Shown here piece after piece: positions 35,740-44,950 of a stretch of 64,000 nt of DNA. A model generated the notes under the pieces. It saw only the letters and a list, made by a program, of their open reading frames with translations, had not been told where the DNA came from and searched no databases. The position numbers and the translations under genes were made by a program. Where the stretch lies: positions 310,001 through 374,000 of the forward strand of contig NZ_CABFVD010000001.1 in the NCBI RefSeq assembly GCF_902143515.1, in the 5' to 3' direction. The number at the start of each line of letters is the position of its first letter. Position 1 is the first letter of the stretch. The stretch is from Hathewaya massiliensis. Lineage in GTDB: Bacteria > Bacillota > Clostridia > Clostridiales > Clostridiaceae.

Positions 35740-36822
35740 CTATAGATAAGAATTTCTAGGTTTTCTATAATTCCTACCATATATTCTAGCTCCATCAATT
35801 AGAGCTTGTATATTTTCTCTTGGTGTGCCTATTGGGATTTGACATCCTGTACTTAATATGTAACCTTTTTTATTATCCCAGCCTTTTTCTATACAGCTCT
35901 TGCACTCTTCATATATCTGCTCTGGAGTACCCATTTTCACAGTTTCTACTGGTCTAACATTCCCAACTAAGCAAACCTTGTGTCCAACTAATTCTTTAGC
36001 TTCACTTAAGTCTTCTACATTATCTATGCTTAAAGTTGATATACCGGATTCAACCATATCATTCCAGATATCTTTACTTTTACCACATATATGTAAAAGC
36101 GCTCCTTCCCCTCTCCAATGTGCAACTCTATCTATACACTTTTTTAGATAAGGTTGTGCAAATTCTTTAAATTGCTTTTCACTAATCATACTGCAGGATG
36201 CAACTGGATCTGAAAATCCAAGGTCATAGCCCATTCCACAAGCAGCATCTATAAATCTTAAATTGCTTTCAGTTACAAGCTCTAAAAGTTCGTGAACCTT
36301 ATCTGGGTGTTTTCTAATATCCTTCATTAGATTTTCTGCCCCACGAATGGCAGCAGCTACACTCATAGGCCCTGCTATATCTGTTGAAACCCCTACCTCA
36401 TGACCAATTTCCTTATCAATCATTTGAAGAGCTTTTAAAATAAGAGGAAGTCTTCCATCTTTATATGGATCTGCTGGCTTTAATTTATGAAGATCATCAT
36501 AGGATTTTAAAAGAGGTTCTTTTACATAAGACATACTTTTTTCAGGATATACAAGCTTTGTACCCATAGCTTCTGCAACCCCTCTTAGTCCTGTCCCTAT
36601 GCCTGCCCCATCACCTTTAAAAGCCTTATAAATCTCTATTTCAACCTTTGCCATTAATTCAGCAGAATGATTATGCTCCCTTGGCCAAATACCAAATAAA
36701 GGTGCACAAGTTTCTCCCATAATAGGTGAACAAGGTATCCTGTCAATCTCTTCCCCCTTAGCAAAAGCTGCCATTCTCTCTTTAGATGTCATTTCATCTG
36801 ATTTTATATCCCTAATCATCAT
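35740..36822 (-). CDS. Uroporphyrinogen decarboxylase-family (MtaA/CmuA-like) methyltransferase
   Basis: A 360-residue UroD-fold protein more like MtaA/MtbA/CmuA corrinoid:CoM-type methyltransferases than heme UroD. The usual zinc-ligand pattern is visible: L-L-H-I-C-G near residue 242 and S-T-G-C-Q-I-P near 325. Other shared features are I-P-C-S-P (not the R-P-P/P-R-Y of HemE), G-V-S-T-D-I-A-G-P-M and V-L-L-L-E-L. In Clostridia such proteins often act with corrinoid proteins in methanol, methylamine or glycine betaine demethylation; none is encoded nearby here, so it is an orphan. GGAAGTGG precedes ATG. Confidence 0.8.
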   Translation of the reverse strand: MMIRDIKSDEMTSKERMAAFAKGEEIDRIPCSPIMGETCAPLFGIWPREHNHSAELMAKVEIEIYKAFKGDGAGIGTGLRGVAEAMGTKLVYPEKSMSYVKEPLLKSYDDLHKLKPADPYKDGRLPLILKALQMIDKEIGHEVGVSTDIAGPMSVAAAIRGAENLMKDIRKHPDKVHELLELVTESNLRFIDAACGMGYDLGFSDPVASCSMISEKQFKEFAQPYLKKCIDRVAHWRGEGALLHICGKSKDIWNDMVESGISTLSIDNVEDLSEAKELVGHKVCLVGNVRPVETVKMGTPEQIYEECKSCIEKGWDNKKGYILSTGCQIPIGTPRENIQALIDGARIYGRNYRKPRNSYL

Positions 36823-37068
36823 ATACCACTTCCCACTTACATATTATTATAGTATTTTTTACTAAATACCCCTAATAAATTGTAACGTACATATCATTTT
36901 TAGTCTAATAAAAAAAGTCTATAGGTTATCTATTCATTATTGATATTTTTAATTATATTTTAATGATGTAGTGAAATAAGTTTTCTTTTAACTAGGATAT
37001 AGTTTTTTCCTTTTTATATTAATTAATATTAATACAAAAAAGTTTTACATTATTCTTATTATAAACTA

Positions 37069-37443
37069 CTACTTATCTTCTTTTTCTTTATTTATATTCT
37101 TTACCCTATTAGGTTTAGCCTTAGGTTTTATAATATCATTCTCTTTTCTCTTCTTATCTCCATAGGCTTTCCCCTTACCTTCTGCAGCCGCGAAAAGTCC
37201 TGCTGCATCTAAGAACCATAAGAAAAATATTATATATATGGTTGGAAATATAGTTCTCCCTAAAAGCCCATCCATAGGGATTTTTAAAATTGCTGGAATA
37301 ATTAAAATCGCAACATTAATTCCAAGAATTATCCATTTATTTAACTTAATTTTTGAAAACACAAATTCTCTTAAAAAAGAAAATATTAAAAATCCTATAA
37401 AAGCAGATAATAATGTAGATAATAAAAACATTAAAATTTTCAT
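37069..37443 (-). CDS. Hypothetical membrane protein
   Basis: A 124-residue protein I do not recognise. Three predicted membrane spans (about 4-24, 38-56, 67-86) are followed by a strongly basic hydrophilic tail of about 38 residues (G-K-A-Y-G-D-K-K-R-K onward, with many Lys and Arg). AGGAGG lies 7-8 nt before the ATG, so it is very probably expressed. It stands between two unrelated genes and is transcribed alone. The basic tail suggests cytoplasmic contact with nucleic acid or membrane lipid, an inference only. Confidence 0.65.
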   Translation of the reverse strand: MKILMFLLSTLLSAFIGFLIFSFLREFVFSKIKLNKWIILGINVAILIIPAILKIPMDGLLGRTIFPTIYIIFFLWFLDAAGLFAAAEGKGKAYGDKKRKENDIIKPKAKPNRVKNINKEKEDK

Positions 37444-37675
37444 ATTAATTCTCCTCCTTAAAAATAGATAACAATACTATTATTAAATATTTCTCAAATA
37501 TTATCAAGTTGTTTTTAAATCTGAATTTTCTTAATTCATTGAGTGAAGGGTTTTTTTGTGATAAAATTCTTTTGGGTAGTATCTTATCTGAAGAACTGCA
37601 CCTTTGTTTATTAAGTTTATTAATAATTTATTAATTTATTGCTTATATCTCAAAAGAGAATAAGACAATTAAGGA

Positions 37676-37703
37676 ACCAGTAATTAAAACTGGTGGTGAT
37701 AAC
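37676..37703 (+). promoter_or_regulatory. Hairpin overlapping the ribosome-binding site of the pantothenate operon
   Basis: ACCAGT (37676-37681) and ACTGGT (37689-37694) form a 6-bp stem with a 7-nt loop; the 3' arm runs into the Shine-Dalgarno GGTGGTGAT of the first gene (37692-37700). Folding would partly hide the ribosome-binding site. Short, so possibly chance. Confidence 0.3.
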
Positions 37704-38561
37704 ATGTTCAATAATATATCTTTTATAGGAGCAGGAAAAGTTGGTTGCAACCTTGCCAAATATTTTATGGAAAAAGGATATAATATTAATGGCTTTTTTT
37801 GCAACTCTTTAAATTCAAAACAATTTATAGAAGAAACTTTGAATTTAAAAACTTTTAGCTCTCTCCATTTATTAGTAAAAAGTAGTGATGCAATTTTTAT
37901 TACTACTCCTGATGATGAAATTAAAAATATATGGAACATATTAAAAGAAACCAAAGATTTAAATAATAAATTTTTGGTACATGTAAGCGGTTCCTTAAAT
38001 TCCGACGTATTTACTGATATAAACAAATTTGGTGCCTATGGCTTTTCAGTTCACCCTATGTGGCCATTTTCAGATAAGCATACCTCCTACAAAGGCTTAA
38101 AAGAAGCCTACTTTTCCATAGAAGGAAACATAGAAAAAATTCATACTGTGGAAAAGTTCATAAACTCTCTTGGAAATAACTCCTTTATTATATCTAAAGA
38201 ACATAAAACTCTATATCATGCTGCAAATGTAGCTGTATCTAATCTTGTTTTATCTCTAATAAATTTAGGTACAGAATATTTAAGTCTTTGTGGCATAGAT
38301 GAAAACAACGCTAAGGATGCCTTAATGCCTTTAATTCTTAATAATATTAATAGCATTAAAGAAAAGGGCTTTATAGACTCCTTAACAGGTCCTATAGAGC
38401 GCTTGGACCTTGGAACCATAGAACATCATCTTAGTGTTATTCCTCAAGAACATATTGATATATATAAAGGTCTCTCTTTAAACTTAGTTAAACTTTCAAA
38501 AGAGAAAAATCCAAATAAAAATTATAAGGAATTAGAAAAAATTCTACAGGAGGAATGTTAA
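37704..38561 (+). CDS. Rossmann-like/DUF2520 protein, candidate ketopantoate reductase (PanG-like)
   Basis: A 285-residue protein with an N-terminal NAD(P)-binding fold (ISFIGAGKVGCNLAKYF, G-A-G-K-V-G) and the C-terminal DUF2520 dimerisation domain (about 130-265, from H-A-A-N-V-A-V-S-N). It is the first gene of the panBCD cluster, ending directly against panB (the TAA stop abuts the ATG). The cluster lacks PanE, and an alternative ketopantoate reductase, PanG, has been described in other bacteria; DUF2520 proteins in pan operons are the natural candidates. Reaction proposed: ketopantoate plus NADPH to pantoate. Assignment rests on fold and operon, not on a tested protein here. Confidence 0.82.
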   Translation: MFNNISFIGAGKVGCNLAKYFMEKGYNINGFFCNSLNSKQFIEETLNLKTFSSLHLLVKSSDAIFITTPDDEIKNIWNILKETKDLNNKFLVHVSGSLNSDVFTDINKFGAYGFSVHPMWPFSDKHTSYKGLKEAYFSIEGNIEKIHTVEKFINSLGNNSFIISKEHKTLYHAANVAVSNLVLSLINLGTEYLSLCGIDENNAKDALMPLILNNINSIKEKGFIDSLTGPIERLDLGTIEHHLSVIPQEHIDIYKGLSLNLVKLSKEKNPNKNYKELEKILQEEC

Positions 38562-39389
38562 ATGAAAAATACCATAGGAACTTTTTTAGAAGCTAAATCT
38601 AAGGGTGAAAAGCTTACCATGTTAACTGCCTATGACTACTCTATGGCAAAATTAATAGATGAATCCGGTATTAATGGAATTTTAGTTGGAGACTCCTTAG
38701 GCATGGTTTGCCTTGGATATAAGGACACTTTAAGTGTTACCATGGAAGATATGATACATCATACAAAAGCTGTGTCTAGAGGGGCTAAAAATGCTCTTAT
38801 TGTTGGTGATATGCCTTTTCTATCCTATCAAACTTCAACTTATGATGCTGTAAAAAATGCTGGAAAATTTATAAAAGAAGCTGGTGCTGAAGCTGTAAAG
38901 TTAGAAGGTGGAGCAACTGTAATAGAGGAAGTTAAGGCTATTGTAAGGGCACAAATCCCTGTTATGGGCCATTTAGGATTGACACCTCAATCTGTAAATA
39001 TGCTTGGTGGCTTTAAGGTTCAAGGTAAAAGTGAAGAGGCCGCAAGAGCTTTAATAGAAGACGCTAAAAGATTAGAAGATGCAGGTGTCTTTGCTATAGT
39101 ATTAGAATGTATCCCTGCAAAACTTGCAGATATAATCTCAAAAGAAGTTTCCGTTCCTACTATAGGAATTGGTGCTGGTGCTGGTTGTGATGGACAAATA
39201 TTAGTTTACCAAGACATGCTTAATATGTTCTCAGATTTTAAACCTAAGTTTGTAAAGACTTTTGCAAATGTTGGTGATGTTATAAGAGAAGGAATACAAA
39301 ATTATATAGATGAAGTAAAAGAAGAAAGCTTTCCTAGTGAAGAACATTGTTTCAAAATATCTGAAGAAACTTTAAATAAATTATACTAA
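38562..39389 (+). CDS. panB: 3-methyl-2-oxobutanoate hydroxymethyltransferase
   Basis: A 275-residue enzyme adding a hydroxymethyl group from methylene-tetrahydrofolate to ketoisovalerate, the first step of pantothenate synthesis. Clear family segments: [64 protein letters not shown] and [22 protein letters not shown] precedes ATG and overlaps the end of the upstream gene, so the two are coupled. Length is normal. Confidence 0.97.
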   Translation: MKNTIGTFLEAKSKGEKLTMLTAYDYSMAKLIDESGINGILVGDSLGMVCLGYKDTLSVTMEDMIHHTKAVSRGAKNALIVGDMPFLSYQTSTYDAVKNAGKFIKEAGAEAVKLEGGATVIEEVKAIVRAQIPVMGHLGLTPQSVNMLGGFKVQGKSEEAARALIEDAKRLEDAGVFAIVLECIPAKLADIISKEVSVPTIGIGAGAGCDGQILVYQDMLNMFSDFKPKFVKTFANVGDVIREGIQNYIDEVKEESFPSEEHCFKISEETLNKLY

Positions 39390-39430
39390 ATTCCTCGAAA
39401 GGATGTGAAGCTGCCTTTGCAGCAAGATAT

Positions 39431-40273
39431 ATGATGATTTTAAAAACTATTGATGAAGTAAGAAAACAAGTAAACTCTTGGAGAAAAGAAGGTTATTCTA
39501 TAGCTTTAGTTCCTACTATGGGTTACTTACATGAAGGTCATAAAAGTCTTATAGAAAAGGCTCATAGTGAAAATAAAAAAGTAGTAGTTAGTGTATTTGT
39601 AAACCCTATTCAATTTGGTCCAAATGAGGATTATGACAAATATCCTAGAGATATTGAAAAAGATTCTAAGCTTTGTGAAAGTGCCGGTGCAGATTTAATA
39701 TTTAATCCTGAAGTTTCAGAAATGTATCCTGAAGAAATTCTAACTACAGTAAAACTAAGTAAACTTACCGCAGGACTTTGTGGTGCTAAAAGGCCTGGAC
39801 ATTTTGATGGTGTTTGTACTGTAGTTTCAAAACTTTTTAACATAGTTAAACCTGATAGAGCTTATTTTGGTGAAAAAGATGCTCAGCAATTAGCTGTTAT
39901 AAAAAAGATGGTTAAGGATTTAAATTTTGATATTGAAATTATAGGTTGTCCTATAGTAAGAGAAGAAAGTGGCCTTGCTAAAAGCTCAAGAAATGCCTAT
40001 TTATCAGAAGAAGAAAAAAAATCTGCCCTAATACTAAGCAAAAGTTTATTTAAAGCTAAGGAATTAATCCAAAATGGCGAAAAATCTGTAGCTAAAATAG
40101 AAGATTTTTTAATAAAAAACCTTTCTTCAGAACCTAGTGCAAGAATAGATTATGTAGAAATTGTAGATTTTAAAACTATAGAAAACATTGAAGAAATTAA
40201 AGATGAAACCTTAATTGCCATAGCTGTATATATTGGTAAAACTAGATTAATTGACAATATTATAATTAGATAG
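39431..40273 (+). CDS. panC: Pantothenate synthetase (pantoate--beta-alanine ligase)
   Basis: A 280-residue cytidylyltransferase-superfamily enzyme joining pantoate and beta-alanine with ATP. The signature VPTMGYLHEGHKSLIEKA with the HxGH-like motif is at residues about 28-45, then FVNPIQFGPNEDYDKYPR, the G-E-K-D-A-Q loop and the KSSRNAYLS motif. The start is unusual: the nearest Shine-Dalgarno (AAAGGA, 39398-39403) is 27 nt upstream of ATG 39431, with a GCTGC/GCAGC hairpin (39410-39423) between them. A second ATG follows at 39434. Follows panB by 41 bp. Confidence 0.96.
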   Translation: MMILKTIDEVRKQVNSWRKEGYSIALVPTMGYLHEGHKSLIEKAHSENKKVVVSVFVNPIQFGPNEDYDKYPRDIEKDSKLCESAGADLIFNPEVSEMYPEEILTTVKLSKLTAGLCGAKRPGHFDGVCTVVSKLFNIVKPDRAYFGEKDAQQLAVIKKMVKDLNFDIEIIGCPIVREESGLAKSSRNAYLSEEEKKSALILSKSLFKAKELIQNGEKSVAKIEDFLIKNLSSEPSARIDYVEIVDFKTIENIEEIKDETLIAIAVYIGKTRLIDNIIIR

Positions 40274-40287
40274 GATGGTTATAAACA

Positions 40288-40671
40288 ATGCAACTTAATA
40301 TGTTAAAAGCAAAAATTCATCGTGCTACAATTACAGAAGCTAATTTAAATTATGTTGGCAGTATTACTATTGATTCTGCACTTTTAAAAGCCTCTGGCAT
40401 ACTTGAATATGAAAAAGTTCAAATTGTAGACATAAATAATGGTGAAAGACTAGATACTTATGTAATACCTGGAGAAGAAAATAGTGGTATGATATGTTTA
40501 AATGGTGCAGCAGCAAGACTAGTACAAAAAGATGACAAAATCATAATTATGTCCTATGCTTTTATGGATGAAAATGAAGCAAAATCTTATAGGCCTACAG
40601 TAGTTTTTGTAGATGAAAATAATAAGGTTTCTGAAATCATTAATTATGAAACCCATGGAGAAATTAAGTAG
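40288..40671 (+). CDS. panD: Aspartate 1-decarboxylase
   Basis: A 127-residue pyruvoyl-dependent enzyme making beta-alanine from aspartate. The self-cleavage site is intact: NYVGSITID, with Gly24-Ser25 as the expected scissile pair. Conserved residues H-R-A-T-I-T near 11-16 and N-G-A-A-A-R-L near 70-77 are present. Fourteen bp after panC, so the last gene of the four-gene operon, which now provides both precursors for pantothenate. AGGATGG before ATG. Confidence 0.96.
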   Translation: MQLNMLKAKIHRATITEANLNYVGSITIDSALLKASGILEYEKVQIVDINNGERLDTYVIPGEENSGMICLNGAAARLVQKDDKIIIMSYAFMDENEAKSYRPTVVFVDENNKVSEIINYETHGEIK

Positions 40672-40685
40672 TTACTTAAACTAAT

Positions 40686-40909
40686 GCTAGTTAGGATAAA
40701 ATGTTGATATGAAAGTCACTTCATCACTGATTCACTACGCTTTGAATTTCTATTATTTCTTCCGTAAATATTACTAAAGTTTTAAAACTCGCTTTGCTCA
40801 AACATTAAAACTTTTTTACGTAATATTTACTACAGAAATAATGAAATTCTAAAACTTGTTCATAGGTGATTACGTAACCATCATATCAACAAAAATCATC
40901 TAACACAGC
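40686..40909. repeat. Palindromic repeat family A, copy 2 (MITE-like, 224 bp)
   Basis: Same organisation as 26751-26975, roughly 95% identical by eye. Here the right end is intact (ATCTAACACAGC) and the left end has decayed (GCTAGTTAGGAT). Sub-terminal TGTTGATATGA and CATATCAACA inverted repeats, central palindrome. Lies directly after panD; no ORF. Flanking sequence in the gap 40672-41029 has no other feature. Confidence 0.85.
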
Positions 40910-41029
40910 ATAACTTAAATATATCTCTTTTAAAAGTTTGTATATTAAAATTTTTATATTGAAACTTATAATATATAAAAAAATGCTAATACTAATATAT
41001 GAAAATCATAATAAAGGAGATGTATTGCG

Positions 41030-41239
41030 GTGAAAACTTTAGATGCTATTGCACTAACTCTTGTGGTTATTGGAGCAATTAACTGGGGACTAATAGGATT
41101 TTTTAGATTTGATCTTGTAGCAGCTCTATTTGGTAACATGACTGCATTTAGTAGAGTAATATATTCCTTAGTTGGTTTAGCAGGATTATATGCTATTTCT
41201 TTCTTTGGAAGAGACAGAGAAGTTGTTGAAGAAAAATAA
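41030..41239 (+). CDS. DUF378 small membrane protein
   Basis: A 69-residue protein with two membrane spans and the DUF378 (PF04070) pattern: L-D-A-I-A-L-T-L-V-V-I-G-A-I-N-W-G, then F-D-L-V-A-A-L-F-G and a second span ending in Y-A-I-S-F-F. GTG start, 11 nt after AAAGGAG. Function unknown; such genes are common and solitary in Firmicutes. Closed by a symmetric terminator. Confidence 0.85.
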   Translation: MKTLDAIALTLVVIGAINWGLIGFFRFDLVAALFGNMTAFSRVIYSLVGLAGLYAISFFGRDREVVEEK

Positions 41240-41253
41240 TTAATTATAAAATT

Positions 41254-41275
41254 AAAACCCCTATATAGGGGTTTT
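41254..41275. terminator. Bidirectional terminator between DUF378 and plsC
   Basis: A perfect self-complementary stem of AAAACCCCTAT and its complement, flanked by T-rich sequence in both directions; serves both convergent genes. Confidence 0.85.
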
Positions 41276-41279
41276 AGTT

Positions 41280-41984
41280 TTATATAGCACTTTTAACTAT
41301 TTCTCCAACTGTTAAATGGATATTATCCTTTTCTTCCTTAGATAAATTATCTACATAAATAGGTTTATGAAATACAACCTTTACCTTGCTTTTTTGTAAC
41401 TTATTATTATTCCCCTCATAACTTTTATATGTTCCATCTAAGGTAACTGGAACTATAGGTCTTTCAGACTTAAGGGCCATTTTTAAGCTTCCCTTTTTAA
41501 ATTCATTCATATTAGAAGATCTACTCCTTGTCCCCTCTGGGAAAATTAGCATAGAATGACCTTCCTTTAAGTTATTACTTCCCTCTATAATAGCTTTTAT
41601 TCCCTCTCTTGGATTTTGCCTATCTATAAATACGCATTTAATTTCTCTCATCCAAAAAGTTATGCTAGGTGATTTCATAAGTTCCTTTTTAGCAACTACT
41701 CCTATAGTTCTAGGAATTGCGTATAACATAACTGGAATATCTAATAAACTTTGATGATTTGCTGCAAATAAACAAGGGTCCTCTGGTATGTTCTCAATTC
41801 CACTTATTTCAACTTCCATAGGAACTTTTTTCACAATAAATTCTGACCATTCTTTTACTAGTTTACTTAAGAACTCCTCTGCCTCCTTAGGAGAGTTTTT
41901 CTTTAAACTATTATATTTTATTTTTTTAAAATAACATCCTATCATATAAAGTCCAAACTCTAAAAATAATATATATGTTTTCAT
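41280..41984 (-). CDS. plsC: 1-acyl-sn-glycerol-3-phosphate acyltransferase family protein
   Basis: A 234-residue peripheral or single-span membrane enzyme acylating lysophosphatidic acid to phosphatidic acid in phospholipid synthesis. The four acyltransferase motifs are present in order: I. ANHQSLLD (catalytic H-x4-D), II. K-K-E-L-x-K-S, III. IFPEGTRSR, IV. V-P-V-T-L-D-G-T. An N-terminal hydrophobic segment lies within residues 1-25. GGAAG precedes ATG. Monocistronic. Substrate class follows from the motif set; other lysophospholipid acyltransferases share it. Confidence 0.9.
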   Translation of the reverse strand: MKTYILFLEFGLYMIGCYFKKIKYNSLKKNSPKEAEEFLSKLVKEWSEFIVKKVPMEVEISGIENIPEDPCLFAANHQSLLDIPVMLYAIPRTIGVVAKKELMKSPSITFWMREIKCVFIDRQNPREGIKAIIEGSNNLKEGHSMLIFPEGTRSRSSNMNEFKKGSLKMALKSERPIVPVTLDGTYKSYEGNNNKLQKSKVKVVFHKPIYVDNLSKEEKDNIHLTVGEIVKSAI

Positions 41985-42237
41985 GATTTCTTCCTTTCAT
42001 CTCTAATTATTTAACTATATTTTTTCCACACAAATATTATACCTTTATTAAGATATATTTTCAATTATACCTTATATCATAAGCAGAAATGAATATTTTT
42101 AGAAAATTTAAACTATATAACATTTATTGTTTTAAATCTAATATAGCCTTATAATTACTATATACCTATAAAAAATTTAATGAGTTTATAGTTGATAAAA
42201 TAACTGCTATAAACTTATTATACGAGGAGAGATATAT

Positions 42238-43197
42238 TTGAAAAAATTAAATAAGATATTTTTTATACCAATTAGCATATTTTTATCTCTTTCTTTAGTT
42301 TTATCTGGATGTACTGTAGAAAATTCAAATAACAATAATAATAAAAGTACACCCCCTACTTCCAACTCAACTAAAGAAAATAAAAAAGAAAACTTACCTA
42401 AAGATAAAAAATCTAATCCTGTTAGGGATTCTGTAAAAGATAAACTTGTTGTTCATTATATAGATGTTGGACAAGGAGATGCAGAGTTAATTCAATTTAA
42501 GGGTAAGAATATTCTTATTGATGCTGGCCCAAATGATTCTAGAGAAGCTTTTATGACTTATTTAAAAAGAGCTGGGGTTAAAAAACTAGATTATGTTATT
42601 GCAACTCATCCCCATGAAGACCATATTGGAAACATGGATGATGTTATCAATGAGTTTGAAATAGGAGAATTTATAGCTCCAAAAGCTTCTGCTAATACAA
42701 AAGCCTTTGAATGGATGCTAAAAAATCTTAAAAAGAAGGGATTAAAAATAACCACAGCCAAAGCTGGATTAAAGTTAAACTTAGATAAGGATATAAATTG
42801 TGAAATCCTAGCTCCAAATAAAGATAACTACGAAGACACAAACGATTATTCTGCAGTTCTTAAAATTACCTATGGAAATAATAAATTTTTATTCACTGGA
42901 GATGCCGAGGCATTAAGTGAAAAAGAAACCTTAAGTGCTGGATCAGATGTAAGCGCAGATGTTTTAAAATTTGGTCATCATGGAAGTAAAACTTCCTCCT
43001 CAAAGGAATTTTTAAATAAGGTTAACCCTAAAATAGGCATAATTTCTTGTGCTAAAGGAAATAAATATGGACATCCTCATAAGCAAACTCTAGATAAAAT
43101 TAAAGCTATGAATATGAAAATATATAGGACTGATATTGATGGAACCATAATCTTAACAAGCGATGGAAACTCTATACAAAAATTAAATAAAAAATAA
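42238..43197 (+). CDS. ComEC/Rec2-like metallo-beta-lactamase-fold lipoprotein
   Basis: A 319-residue exported lipoprotein (lipobox VLSGC near residue 25) with an Asn/Lys-rich linker followed by a metallo-beta-lactamase fold. Metal motif HPHEDHIGN (about residues 120-130), then GDAE and FGHHGSKTSSS agree with the DNA-internalisation (ComEC C-terminal) subgroup. As it has no transmembrane channel, it is a stand-alone secreted nuclease-like or phosphodiesterase enzyme. TTG start at 42238 after GAGGAGAG. Probably transcribed with the next small gene 89 bp downstream. Confidence 0.88.
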   Translation: MKKLNKIFFIPISIFLSLSLVLSGCTVENSNNNNNKSTPPTSNSTKENKKENLPKDKKSNPVRDSVKDKLVVHYIDVGQGDAELIQFKGKNILIDAGPNDSREAFMTYLKRAGVKKLDYVIATHPHEDHIGNMDDVINEFEIGEFIAPKASANTKAFEWMLKNLKKKGLKITTAKAGLKLNLDKDINCEILAPNKDNYEDTNDYSAVLKITYGNNKFLFTGDAEALSEKETLSAGSDVSADVLKFGHHGSKTSSSKEFLNKVNPKIGIISCAKGNKYGHPHKQTLDKIKAMNMKIYRTDIDGTIILTSDGNSIQKLNKK

Positions 43198-43286
43198 AGG
43201 GATTTATACTTTTTTATAGAATTATATAACAATAATTGTTTATCTTTACTACAATTATAAAATTATATTAAAAGGGGTAACATAGA

Positions 43287-43688
43287 TTGAAAATACTTAA
43301 AAACAAAAAAAATATAATAATAATATTATTATTTATAATACTTCTAGCTATTATTACCGTACCCTCATTTTTTAAAGACGAAGGATTATATGGTATATGG
43401 TACAAATACCATGGTAAAAATATTCTAGAAGATAAAAATATCCCCTCTAATATAAGAAAAAATGAATGCATTATTTTTAGTAAAAGTATTGAAACCTCCT
43501 TTGAAAAAAACGGCCTTATTGGAAATAGCGCTTATTATAAGAGAGGAAATAAATTATTTATTGGAGATGCTTCATATAGATATGAAATTAAAAAGGTAGA
43601 TGGATATAGTTTTTTATTTTTATATTCAACTAATAATACACTTGACTCAGTATATGTATTAGGGGTAAATATTTATCCTGAAAAATAA
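43287..43688 (+). CDS. Hypothetical single-span membrane protein
   Basis: A 133-residue protein with an N-terminal membrane segment (NIIIILLFIILLAIITVPSF) and a mostly beta-type extracytoplasmic domain with the motifs G-L-Y-G-I-W-Y near residue 32 and S-Y-R-Y-E-I-K. I recognise no family. Start TTG at 43287 following AAAGGGG. It follows the ComEC-like gene on the same strand, suggesting both act outside the cell. The 3' end lies just before a hairpin. Confidence 0.65.
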   Translation: MKILKNKKNIIIILLFIILLAIITVPSFFKDEGLYGIWYKYHGKNILEDKNIPSNIRKNECIIFSKSIETSFEKNGLIGNSAYYKRGNKLFIGDASYRYEIKKVDGYSFLFLYSTNNTLDSVYVLGVNIYPEK

Positions 43689-43692
43689 AATG

Positions 43693-43731
43693 GAGTAGAG
43701 GCTGAATAATTATTTTATTCAGCCTCTACTC
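43693..43731. terminator. Hairpin terminator between the small gene and uppP
   Basis: GAGTAGAGGCTGAATAA with its complement (43693-43709, 43715-43731). The T-run follows on the minus strand, so it fits the end of a minus-strand transcript coming from uppP better than the plus-strand gene. Confidence 0.7.
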
Positions 43732-43884
43732 ACACTACTGTATATCCTCCTAGATACACGGTGATTCAATGAAATTAATATACCGGTAGACCACCACGGA
43801 GACAAGCAACCGTGACTTCGTGAAAGGTTTACTATTTAAATTCCCACCTTGACAATAAATAAATTTTTCATATTGAAAATAATA
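43732..43884. other. Unexplained structured intergenic block
   Basis: This stretch is visibly richer in G+C than its surroundings and carries nested inverted repeats: CACGG/CCGTG at about 43795 and 43809, CACGGT/ACCGTG at about 43757 and 43808, and GTATATC/GATAC at about 43741. It lacks an ORF. It could be a small RNA, the decayed end of a transposon, or a 3' regulatory element of the uppP transcript, which would read through it to the terminator at 43693. Confidence 0.35.
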
Positions 43885-44700
43885 TTAAAGGAAATTTACA
43901 AAAGTAAGTCCAAGAATTATAAATCCTAGGATAAGTCTATATATAGCAAATACTTTCATTGGTTTCTTTTTAAGATAATTAATAAATTGTTTTACTACAA
44001 TTAAAGCAACTATAAAGGATACCACAAATCCTATAAGAAGAACTATAACTTCATTACTACTTAAAGCAAGACCACTCTTATATAATTTTAGTCCTGATGC
44101 TCCTACCATGGTTGGTAAAGCTAAGAAGAATGAAAATTCTGCAGCTCCTACTGTATTTAATCCAACTATCCAAGCTCCCATTATAGTAGATGCTGACCTT
44201 GACATTCCTGGCCACATAGCTAAACATTGAAACATACCTATTATAAATGCTTTTTTATAACTTATATCATGAACTTCTTGTATTCCATTTCTATTTCTAT
44301 ACTTTCCTTCAATTATTATCATAAGTATAGCTCCTACAATTAGAGCTAAGGCAACTGTATAAGGGTTCATAAGTTTTTCTTCAATTAAGTCATCAAATAA
44401 AACTCCTAGTACAGCAGCTGGAATTGCTCCCACTAAAATTGTAAACCAAAACTTTAATCCCCTTGGTTTTAAAGTAAAGAATTCTACAACACTTGTCCAA
44501 ATCTTATTCCAATATAAAACAACTATTGCTAAAATAGCCCCTAACTGAATTACAATTTCAAATAAATTTGCAAAGCTACCTGTAAAATTAATAAAGTGTC
44601 CAACTATTATCATATGTCCTGTAGATGATACTGGTAAGAATTCTGTTATACCTTCTACTATGGCTATAATAATAGCTTTAAATATTAAAATAATGTCCAT
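43885..44700 (-). CDS. uppP: Undecaprenyl-diphosphatase (UppP/BacA)
   Basis: A 271-residue, eight-span membrane phosphatase that recycles undecaprenyl diphosphate for cell-wall synthesis and gives bacitracin tolerance. Signatures: EGITEFLPVSSTGHMI near residues 17-32 and PGMSRSASTIMGA near 170-182. AAAGGTGG precedes ATG. It is transcribed alone toward the structured intergenic block. Confidence 0.96.
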   Translation of the reverse strand: MDIILIFKAIIIAIVEGITEFLPVSSTGHMIIVGHFINFTGSFANLFEIVIQLGAILAIVVLYWNKIWTSVVEFFTLKPRGLKFWFTILVGAIPAAVLGVLFDDLIEEKLMNPYTVALALIVGAILMIIIEGKYRNRNGIQEVHDISYKKAFIIGMFQCLAMWPGMSRSASTIMGAWIVGLNTVGAAEFSFFLALPTMVGASGLKLYKSGLALSSNEVIVLLIGFVVSFIVALIVVKQFINYLKKKPMKVFAIYRLILGFIILGLTFVNFL

Positions 44701-44899
44701 TTGATTTCCACCTTTTCTAGATTTTTATTACTTATATGGATTTAAAACGCCCCCTAAATCCTAAATACTACTTTTATAATTATACTATAAAGCTTTTTAT
44801 AATAGTATATTTGTAAGGAAATTTTAATAACTAAATTCAATGCACTATTTTTCACCATTTTAAAGAACATTAGAATATTTACAGATAGTCCTGTACTAA

Positions 44900-44950
44900 A
44901 AGAAGAAAATAGGTATTATAGGAAAGCTTTCTATCCTATAATACCTATTT
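44900..44950 (-). terminator. Terminator downstream of pckA
   Basis: 17-bp stem (44907-44923 with 44934-44950; core AGGTATTATAGGA) with a T/C-rich tail on the minus strand. The rest of the 350-bp pckA-uppP gap shows no gene. Confidence 0.75.
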
